Shown: one piece after another, positions 40,801-52,800 of the stretch | Layout of the letters: every line of letters begins with the position of its first letter | Position numbering within the stretch: the first letter of the stretch is position 1 | DNA from: Liolophura sinensis | Lineage: Eukaryota > Mollusca > Polyplacophora > Chitonida > Chitonidae | Direction of reading: 5' to 3' | DNA length: 64,000 nt | NCBI RefSeq assembly: GCF_032854445.1 | Contig: NC_088300.1 | Span: forward strand, 59,930,984-59,994,983 | The notes under the pieces: model-generated | The model's input: only the letters and a program-made list of their open reading frames with translations | Told to the model about the DNA's origin: nothing | Databases searched by the model: none | Position numbers and translations under genes: made by a program

Positions 40801-43800
40801 CAAGAAGACCTAGATTAATATAAATATATACACACACCTAATGACTCCTCATCGTCCTATGATTAAAAAATTACTATGCAGAAACCATGGAGAAACCCAA
40901 ACATACATGTACAAATACAATCATTCATTCAATTCCATGTAAAGTACTCTATCAGGCATCCAGTGTATACTTATGTATATACTTATGTATCTGAACACTG
41001 AGCATTCTGCTGATTTCCAATCTTCTTCACTATAGGCATTTTCTCCTAGACATCAGAATCTGATGAAATCAATTTGCTGACATTTAACTTTGTTCTCACT
41101 GCAACTGCCTCAGGAACGAGTTCTTAATTTAAAGCTGGGATTTAAAAATAGACCAAGAGCATGATTGCCTTGCAATACACCGAAAAGCCAACAACCGAAC
41201 AAATGATTTCTGTGACATTGGAGCCCTGTGTTTTCCATCCACCTAAGTCTCTGAAAACACATTCCGTTCGAAGTTGATGAAGGAACCTAATAAATGTCCC
41301 TTGGTTTTTTAGGACTTTTTCGGGAATCAGAAATTAAGGGTTCCTCCACAAATCTAGCAACTTTGAGGCAAGAGCAAATACATGTACAAGCAAATAAAAT
41401 GGCAATTTTAAGCTTTTCAGCCATGCCTGTTTTTGTGAATTCTCAGTTCAAAACTCTTTTAAATTGACCAACTGTGCACAGCGACATGTATCTGTGAGAA
41501 GAAAAGCATTTATCACCTTATTATAGACAGAACATTAGCTACACAGGAAAGAAAAACGCAAGATCAACCCAAGATGAGGAGAGGAAAGTATGATGTAGCG
41601 TTAGTTTATGACATATATGTACATGCAGAAAGCTGCAAGCTGTGTGCTAAACTACTGTAAATGACACCACTGTTACAGGCGTCTGAAGAACATGGTAAAT
41701 TACAACCCTTCAGGCTCACACGGCCAATTGCTCGTCGTTGACAGACAGTTCCCAGTAGTAACATGTAAATCTTCAGATATCCGCAGCATCAGGTGTTCTG
41801 AGCTGTGTGAGAATGAGGGCAATCTGTTTCTAGAGATTACATATCAGCTTTATTCCACTTGGGGCAAAAATCAGGGGATATCTCTAACTCAATGTCACGG
41901 AAAAAAGTCAATCACTGCCAATCATGATTACGTACATGTTCCGGTATGTATATGTACATGAAGACAAATACATTGTCCATGACGTCATCAAGTGGCTTAT
42001 ACATGTATGTACAGGAAATACATTGCATGTGTATGTAATTTAACTTTCCTAAATTTACGCAAACGCGATTGGTCAAATTTTTGCATTTATACTCCAAGAA
42101 ACAGAAAAAAAAGGAAGCCATGCCCATGTAGGACTACTCTTCCTAAGAATACACGTAGAGCTGACAGAGACTAAAGGCACGCCATGTGAAATGACAAACA
42201 GAACACTTTAAATACAGTGTATATCTGCTTTTGTCTGTATTATACATACACTCATAAACAAGAGCATCAGTACAAATTCTGTGGATAGCCTAGGATGAAT
42301 GAACTTTGTTTAAACAGTAGTGCCTACCTCCGTATATGACCTTGATCACCAACCACACAGACGTGCTTGGTCAGCAAGTGCATATGCACAGCTGAGTAGG
42401 AGTGCTTGCCAAAAATAAGCTAGTTTGATCAAAATCACTTTCCAGCTGATGTTAAAAATATATGCTGTTGTTCATGGATAACCAGTATGTTTTAAATACC
42501 GAGATATCATCCATGTGTTACACGTGTTTTGCAACCACCAAGACAAAGTCACCTGCAGCATATCCCTGGCATGCAACAACAACAGTATTGACTGTACTTA
42601 AGGATCGACTGTAATAAAACTGAAAAAAAAACGTTATGTTGACTTTTTGTATGAATTACTCTGTGGATTCATACTGTTTGCACTGCGATTTTTTCGCTTA
42701 TACCCAAATAAACCCAAAAAATATTAGTCAATCCTTAAGTATTTCACATTTCACTTCAGCGTATACACAAATGATAGACCTATCACACTCACAAATTAAA
42801 GTTACAAAAATCAACCTCCTAAATAAGGCTGTGTACATCCATGAACTCTTGCATCTATATGTATCTACATTCATGTACAGGATCATTTACTGTATACTGT
42901 AGCGCATGAATATGATACTTATCAGTACATATTGATAATAACCTGAACACTGTACTTCCATGCTAGGTGTAAAAATCTCACTGCTACTGGTGTGGATTAT
43001 TGAATATAATAGCCAGGGGTACTGAGAATGAGGAGCTGCCAAGGCGATTGTTATTGTAACAATACATATCCTCCTTGCAAGCTGTCACTAAATATGGTGC
43101 ATGTGTTGCATCACTGTTTCTATTACAGCAGGCCTTACAATATGAGATATTCCTCACTACCTACACCTTGCCTTAAATTAACCTAATGAATTAGATGTTA
43201 ATACAGGTATCATTTTACATCAACTGTTCGTTAAGGTAATGAAATCTGCTGCACACATGTAGGATCTGTTGGATGTTGAATGATCTGGGTACCAAGCTTG
43301 AGAGATAGTATTGAATGAGACTGGACTGGATTACATGTAGCTCTTTAACTCCTACAGGTAAAAGATATGCATCAACCCTAAACTTAGTCTCAGATTATTT
43401 CCACCAATACATCATGAAAAAAATGTTTACCCATAACAGGATTTTAATTTAATTCCTCATTGTGACAACTAATATGCATCAAATGTGCAGAATTTACAAC
43501 AAACATGTATTTCCCTCCTGATATGTTATAATAAAGTTTCACAACAATTTTCAGAGTAGATTGGAATTAATGTGCACTTTAAGAAAACAGTTAAGCGAAG
43601 GACAAATACAAAAAAGTTTATTTCAATCACAGGTGTCAAATCGCTGAATTTACAGAATCCCCCTTAATGGTTGTGCACACCACGTAAGATGCTGACCGAC
43701 TGACTAGTCAGTAGTGTAGAGTAAAACTGGACTGATAAAAAGGTTAACCAGACTCTGAGGTAAATGGACTGACCACAAAGATGCTACAGGTAACTACGTT

Positions 43801-46800
43801 GGTGAGGGGATAATAAGCAAAGGCAATCATGTATACAGAACAGGGCTTCATTTGTAGCTAGCTAAAGCTATCCAGATGTAAAGAAAGATCTACCAGAGTG
43901 CTTTGTTCTCTAACGGATGGTTGTGTACTAGACAGGAACACCTGCATGGAAAGAGCTAACTCAACACATGTGCAGTGTTCATGCGGTCAATTCTCTTATT
44001 TGTACGAACGAAAAGTTCAAGAATACATGCCACATTGAGCACGTAGTGGGGATTGAACTGCACTAGTATAATGAACGCCAGCTTCTTCATGTACCTGCAT
44101 TACGACCAACCCTGGTCACAGAGTGTCCAAAATATCCACCCTTACATTATTTATAGGTTCATGCAGTTCAAGGAAAGGCAACAGGCCCTACTGTCTTAAA
44201 ATGGAATTATTGTGGTTCATAGATTGTTCATGTGAAATGATTAGAACAGATGCATGTTACCAGATGAAATCAAAGCAGGCAAATATAGTACATGCACATA
44301 CATGTATCTGGCTTCATGCTGAAACTTTTAGTGGTGCCGAATCTTTTAGTGGTACTGAATCTTATTGGCACTGCTCCACAAGGTCACCCAACAAATTTTT
44401 GTTGTCCTTTTCAGACCAATTTCAGGCTAAGAGACGATATTGCACTTGCCACCAGTGATGTGAAGATTGTATGTGTATACATGTATGTAATTCATAACTT
44501 AGCCACAACAAGGCTGGATCTCTTACTTGTACTTCCTCCTGTCATTATGTACGGTTGTTGATGTTATTCACTGAAAAAGAGCAGATACATGTACGCATAA
44601 TCACACCATTTGCACTTGGCCTGAGTGCAATACAGAAAACCTTTACATCACAGTGATATTTCCATACATTTTCATTTGGTGTGTTCATTGGGATAAGGCA
44701 TATGGTTCTACACAGACAGTATCTTTCTGGGATTAGTCCACCTTATATAGGACGAAACCCCAAAAAAGCGCATCCCTCCTACAGAATCTATTCAGATACG
44801 TGTAATTAACTATATTCCCATGTCCAAAAAAAAAAACCATCAGTTTCTAATTTAAAATGATGAGTCTTGTTACTCCCGTATCAAGTGTTATCTGACTTTA
44901 ACATACATGTACAAACATACATGTCAAATCAAATTGTCAGGAGATGTATGCCAGTTCCGTGGGGCAAACTAACCAGGACAACACCTTATCTAGTAGGCTC
45001 AATAACCACATGTGCTCTTGTGTATGCACTCAGTGCATCAGTGCTAATCTGAGAGGGTTTGTTTTGAAATCAAACACCCAGGAAACCTGGATATTTTTGC
45101 AGAGGTGGAAAAGTCATATGCATGGCAGTTCTACTGAATACCATGGCAGTTCTACTGAATACCATGGCAGTTCTAATGAATAGCTTTTCAGTTCTGTTTT
45201 CCTTCATACACACACACACACACACACGCGCGCATTTGAAAAGGTAGTGACTGGACTGGCACACACCACATCTCCCAGGCAGACCCACTGAACAAGTTAA
45301 CCGAGATAAAGAATCCCTATCTTGAAGAGAAAAAAAATACTCTACACACAACATGTAAACAAATAAAGATAACTGGTAAGTAAATACACCAAAAGCATGT
45401 GGGTGTTAGTTACAGGCATATGAATATGTAGCTGATACATGAACGTTTGTTCCCATTAATCACAGTTTTATTGAAAACAGCTGGTGAATGTAGATCTACA
45501 TGTACATATAGTTATACGTAAGAGTTTCTTTCCTTTGGGCAAATTTATAATCTATTGCATTTACACACATGGTGGATAAAAGATGTATGAATATTTCAGA
45601 AGACATGCACATAGGGCTTGAGCAAAGTTAAAATTCTGATTCTGTGTCACTCCTAAAGCTGAATTCCATGATGTCTGGGACAAGCTTTAATTCCTCTCTG
45701 CCTAAAGACTTGCCTTGTACCCTGGAATCAATCATGTGATAAAAGCATTCAAATATAATATCCTCCAGTCACATACATTGTAATTATTTTCTCTGTTTAC
45801 TTGTCTGAGGTTTAATATCACTCTCAACATTAATGCCATACAGTGGTTGACTTGCTCCTCAAGTACATGTATTCTTGATCGCATATATTGTGTATGGGAA
45901 AAACTGGGACATTTTTCACACATCTCATTTGAGGACTTCATGAAGTCACCAAATTCTTAAGTTGCAAACCTTCATTATAGGTCAGTTTATACAAACACCC
46001 CCCCCCCCCCCCAACAACTATTTGTATGTACATATATATGATTCAATTGGGTTTTAAGTCATATTTAACAATTTTTCAGTCAAATGATGAGAAATCAGGG
46101 AAAGGTTTAAAAATCAGCACCAAATTAAGTCGACCACAGAACCCCATGTTTCTAATGCACCTACAACACACATATCAGTATGTACAATAGGTTTCATTTG
46201 TGCTCTATGTTTCCTTTTTTTCGCAAGTCACACAAAGTGTGATTTTTCTTTTTTTGTGTGTGTGTGGATTATACTGTTGCCTTGAACATTTTGTACATGT
46301 ATATCACACTGGTGTCCCCTTGTAGCAGTCCCTAATACTGCGGACCTCACATCCGCATAGCTAGGGTACCTTAACAGAACACCAAGCCAAATACACAAGA
46401 CATAACATGCCTTTTCATGATATATAGTACTCCATGTGCATGCAATGATCTCAGGATTGTAGGCTGTCCATGTAATCAACACTTCTGGCTTTTTGGACTG
46501 TTTCTGTTAATAATGAACCCACAGACATTATCAACTGAACATCAAGACGAAGTGACTCACAATCAGCTATATGGAGACCAGGTTATCAGAATAGCAGGCA
46601 TTTATTTTAAGTCATCTGAATGACTTGCACAAGTTTTAGTCATACAAATTTGTTTTGTCAACAAACAGAGCAAACTTTCTATTCATAATGATGTCAGAAG
46701 ACCTGCTTTTAGTATTACATGTAACTCTTCACCCAAACATGAAAGAATGTATGTATTCTTGACCTCCAGATAGTCTGCCTACAGATGGGAGTGTCAATTT

Positions 46801-49800
46801 GAATCTTTGGGAAATAAGTCCACATGTACTCCAAGTGACACAGATAAGTGCAACCATGAAAGACATCACCTGTACTATCCCTTCTGTACTTTCTTTTCTT
46901 ACTACTTGAAAATAAAAACACACACACCCACACAGTTCCATGATCACAAAGCTGTATAGCATACTGTAATTCTTCAACCTTTTCGCATGTTTGCAAGGTG
47001 TTTATTTAAGCATATTTTGAAAGCATTATTCTGTGTAGACTTATAAAATTATACTTTTTGTGAAGCCCTGAAATTGACCAACCAAATTAATATAGTTTTG
47101 TCTCCAAAATCAATTATAAAAGGTGCACTCAAAGTTGCTCTTTCATTTGTAAAAAGGTTGAGGAACTAGGGTAAATACAGCCAGTGTGCTAAGTGCCAGT
47201 GCACTGAAATTAACTTTAAATCTCAGTAACAGTTGAACTATCAGGGATACATACACATTCATTCTTATTGCAGTTGTAGGTTGTAAGATTTTTAGAAAAA
47301 CTGAATATGCAAGAAAATTAAGAATCTTGAAATGACATAATAATATTATACCCAAATACATCTACTCGATATAAGTAGTGATAAGCTACATGTACATGCC
47401 CATCATTCAATAAATTTATGGAATTTAATTGTTCATCTACAATTTATTTCAAGAACTACTTACAAAAGCTGTGTGTCAAAGCCTTTTTTGTGCCGAAAGC
47501 AACATATGAAACATATAAAGTGGAAGAAAAGCTAGATTTAAGTTAAAAAAAAAAAAAAGAAGAAATTTGTGTGTAGTGTATTAAAGACTCAGACTACTGA
47601 ATGTATAACTACAGTACATGAAGTAACATGTAGTTCAATACATGCTAATAGTAGTGATGTATTGGTAAGAAAGGTAAAGAATGACAGTCTGAGTAGCCTA
47701 GCAATGTCGGTAATATGTTTCACACCTGCAGTCCATGTGAACATATCAGGTTTACCTGCAGGCTTTTTAGGGCAACTGGTTATCTCTGCAAAGCTACAAA
47801 GTTATCTGACACCTGAACTCTTTGTAAACATTTGGGAAACAAAGAGTTCCTGACTTGGATACTTGACACCGGGCACAATAGGTTAACTCCAATAAAAATT
47901 GGGTTTTATGTATAAGTGTATTGTGCATGTAACTAATACCTCATACCAGGTTGACCACTTAGATATATAATGATAGTCACATGTACACTAAAAAGGCTTC
48001 ATAATGATTCCAAAATACAGTCCATTACCCACTGCAAATTTACGGAAGGTGTTCACACCAGCCAGAGTAAACTTCTGACCGCAAATATACTGGTTCATGT
48101 GGGCAAATCATTTAACCATAAATATGTACCACACTACCACAATAATGCGGTCAAAGCAGTTATATGGACCAAGGTTTCATATGGTCCTACAGATCTACAT
48201 GTACATGAATACTCCCTCTGACTGTCTTCATAAAGCTCCAATATCTACATACATATCATCAACTCAGTTTTCAAATCTCAAATTATTTTTAAATGTAAAT
48301 TAACCCTTATCATCACCTTTGTTTTAAGCACTCCATCTAAAACTGGCTAAAATTCTCTGACTCCAAGTAGAATAAATTAGTGAATAAAACCACTTGGCAC
48401 ATACAGTGTAAATGATCGGCTGACATTGTTTCGTTTTTTTTTCTCTATCAAACATATAAATGTTCAAATCAAAATTGTTTACTTTCATGCACATATATAC
48501 ATGTACATATATGTAATTGAACCCTACCCATTCAGTTAAGTTATAGGTATATGTACATGTAAACTTGCTTGCAGTTTGCTGAGAAAGCTTTAAAGGTGAA
48601 GAAAACATAAAAATGACATAAAGTCCAGATGAAAGAGTGCGAAAAGTTATTCCTAATGTGGTCTTCATATTTTTTGAAATTTCTCCCTAAATAGAAAAAA
48701 AAAAATTGAAAATAATTTTTGTATGGTGGGTATTTGGGACCACCTTTTGGTATGAATAGTCTTGTTAAATAATGTCACAAATGAGGATGCAACACAGCTT
48801 TAATAAATATTTTTGCACAAAAATTTGTTCTTTTCAGCTAATAAATGTATTAAACCTCATTTTGGATCATATTTATATTTTTAATATGTTTAATGTTTAA
48901 TATGTTGTAATATGTTCAAAAATATTGTCATAATTTAAGTTAAATGCATATGTTTCAATACAAACAACAAATTTACATTCAAATAAATTTATCAGGCAAG
49001 CATCACATCTTTATTTAGAACATTATTCAGCAACAACGATAAAAACCAAAAGTTGGTCCCAAATACTCACTGTACAAAAATATTTTCAAATACCCTTTTC
49101 CCTTGAAAAAAAAATCCAAAAAAATATTAATGATCATATTTGCAAATAAGTTTTGACGCGCTTTCATCTGATTTTGGCATCATTTTTATGTTTCCTTCTC
49201 CTTCAAAAGCTTGCTCACTAAGTGACAGTTTCACACAAGACAAAATTAATAATTTTATACATTGCCATAGTATAGTTCAGATACATTTAGAACATTCTCC
49301 AACAATCTTATCCAATTTTTACCACAGCATATAGCATGTAAACTTCAATATTTTTTAAATTAATAACAATAGGGTCTTACGATACATTCTTTTGTAGAAA
49401 AAAAATGGCATTATGAGGAATACAGACATGGATATGAACTTCACACTGACCCTACATATGTAAAGGGAAAAGGTTTTACAAATGTAAAGCTGATTAAAAT
49501 CTGTATAATTGTAAACTACACTGATAATTATATATTAATACCTTCACATTCCTGGCTACCCTGTGACATGTCATAGCACAAGCCACCAAAGGACATATAA
49601 ATACATAAAGTACTAACCAATCAACTCCTGTAAATCAACTCTTTCAATCGAATTTTAAGCAATATTAAAATGGAATCAATCACTGATATTGCAGTGGTTT
49701 ATTGCTACATCCATGTATGACTGGTCATTTACCAAGTGCTGCAACGTACATTCGTTTACTGTTGCCTCAAGGAAAGATTATATTAGCGACACAGTGATGA

Positions 49801-52800
49801 AGTATTGAAAATGTTTAGAATCCATGCAAATAGTATCATAAAGATTGGACAGGAAAGGTAAAAGGTGAAGATGAATCCAACACACCATGACAAACAGCCA
49901 CTGTAAAACTGACCCTTACACTATACAATACCTAAATTTGGCTGGGGCTTTGGAGACTCAAACACTAGCATTCAATCTTTACCTGTCATGTTTTCCAGGT
50001 ACAGATATCCAGCAGTAAAAGTACCAAGTCAAAGACATCCAACCCTGCAGCTGTATGGGCTGTTAATTAGCATGCAAAAGTAAGAATGTCAACAGTGTCA
50101 GTGTATTGAGCTGAAGCAATGCTACAAATAAAAGAAATTATGTAATGGCAACTGCACTCAATAAGCATCAGTCAGCACAACCCACTCTTGAGTATTCTTG
50201 TTATGGCAGAAAATACAATGGCCACATGCTGTAATTCGGATATGTCATAACAGTCTGCAGACCGCAATGACTCTAACCTAGGAGAGCTTTAACTGTACCA
50301 AAGACATGGTCACAAACAGCTCCCTTTTGCCCACTCTGTATGATTAAGCCACCCAGTAGGAGGTCTGAAACCAGCTGGTATAATTACACTGTCAGACCCA
50401 CCATGCCTGTGCGTGAATCCTGAGCTTGTACAGAACATGTACACCTAGAGTTCACATCCAGCTAAATGTTTACAATAGAACCAAAAAGTACATCTGCAAA
50501 TAGGCCAATTTATTTATTAAATATATGCACATGGGCCTGATGTGAAGATTTAGTATGTGTACATGAACATTTATCTCTAACACCTGAATTTCCTCCAGAA
50601 GGCATGTGCAGCTGTCAAAATTTCCAAGACCTTACAGTTATTCCTATATTCCAAGTGCCCTCAATGGAGATGAAACACCTGTTTAACTTCACTTTAACCA
50701 AATATCCTAAAGCTTAGCATACATTTGCATCATCAACTGTACAAACACAAAGCATCTAGAAATATCTGTTACTGGCTAAGTGTGGTGCTAAGGTAAAGAT
50801 TGTTACAACCTGGGCATGACACAGGGATGGTGTTTCAAGTACATCAGTGTAGTTCTTCGATCAAATTTATTATACTGGTCACTGAATACTGTTAGCAAGT
50901 ACACATAGGTGTAGAAAACACCTAAATGGAACAGTACAGCATAAACTGCCATATTAAATGATATTATGTCAAAATACCCCAAAAAACAATTACTGTTATG
51001 ATACTCATTCTTCTCTTGTGATCCATGGTCTCCTTGGCAGTTGCTGATGCAATTACATGTACAGTATACTGGGTGTTTGTGATGTCTTCTTTACTATGTC
51101 AACACAAAACTATTGAAAATTGCATTTTTAATTCCCCAAAAATCAGTAATTCAAGCTGTACCTGGAAGCTCTGAATCACAACAACATGCAGAGCATTTTC
51201 AAAGCAATCAGCACATGTACAAGTTTTCAAATCCAAGTATCCAGCCAAAACAGCTTTGAGAAACACTACACTGTAAATTTCAACAGCATTCTAAGACCTG
51301 CTGTATGCCTCTGGAGGTTTCTAATGACTGATTACCATGTCAAATAAATAGTACAGGAATGAAGCAGTGCAGTATAAATTGGAGTCATACAGAAAATGAT
51401 GTTTCTTAATACATGTGCATGTACATACTAGCCCACAGTAGCAACAATAACAAAAGGTTTATGCATTATCCAATCAGAATACACAATAAGTGATAATGAT
51501 CAACAATTCATATCAGAAATTTCTTATATTTATTCTCATCTCATTTATCTTTTAAATAGTTTAGGTTGTTGTTCATTTTACTGCGATGATGGCTGTGTTA
51601 AAGAAGAAGTAGTCTGACAAGCTAATTACTTATTACATAACTTTTCAATGGATTAATTTATGAATGGAATTTGAGGAGAGCCAATCAAATGTTTGCTACA
51701 TTTATTTCACGTGTCTTACACTGGCTATACATGTCACAGACATGTGACCGACATGGCCCGATTATGGGATACGCTTTTTACATGTAACACTATACACACA
51801 CAGTAGTGTACAACTGGCCACAAAGACTAATACACCCATAAATGTACACAGGGAGGATTTACTGCAGTTGTTAAGTGTTTAATTACATGTACAAGACATT
51901 TTTTCAGCAATTCATAATAACCATTTTCAAGCCTAGATCTCAAACACACACAACAAGCACATACTGGCTCATATGATAGTTGTCAACTAGCAACAACACT
52001 AGGAAACATTAGCCTAATTCAGATGCATTAATTAATAGCAGATATACATCAGGGTCAAATAAAGCTTCTAATCACAACTGTCTTTGACTGAATTTGGACA
52101 TCTATTAAGTTACAAAAAGTGCCTTCAAATATGAATATGCACTGTAACAAAGGAATGGACAGATAACTGGTTTAACTGCCACATGAGTCAGATCTAACAT
52201 TTTATAATCTTTACATTGTCCTGCACCACATGTTCAACTTCAGAATTTGAGATAAGAATTTGGACATGATGTATTTTTCCTACATGTATGATGCGTTTCT
52301 GTAGTGTGTTTCATATTTGTAGGACATCTAAATTCTCTTTAATTTTGAAAAGTATAGCACAAAACCTTGAAACTATAAGACTGATTTTGAGATCTTCAAC
52401 ATCAAATGTGCATTAATACATGTCTACAATATGCTCTGCACTTCACGTATTAACTTTCATTTGAGATCTTTTGACGGAAGTTTTCTACTTTCTTCTGTCA
52501 TTCTTGATAACTTTATTCACCAGTTTTTATCACATATATCATACAATGATATGCCCATCCTACGTATTACAGTAAATGGCAGTAAAAAGGGATAAATGAT
52601 AACATTACATAAATGTGTTGTAAGGTGATAGGATTAAAGCTTGAAGAGCTTATTTTTCTACAAAACACTTTGAGCATGATGCACATCTTATTCTGTAGTG
52701 TGTTGTAAGTTAATCACTTCCTTTTCTTGGCAGACTAAGCAGAGCAATTGTCCACTCGTCTGCCACTTTGGTGACAGCTTTTCCTGTTAAATATGTTGTA

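Noticed and set aside
41692-41961. 89-codon open frame at the end of the right duplicate copy
   Set aside because: In the left copy the same start is altered by an indel, and no domain or splice border supports it.
44123-44458. 111-codon open frame with two short repeats (TTTTAGTGGT)
   Set aside because: No family motif, no splice context; a chance frame in intronic DNA.
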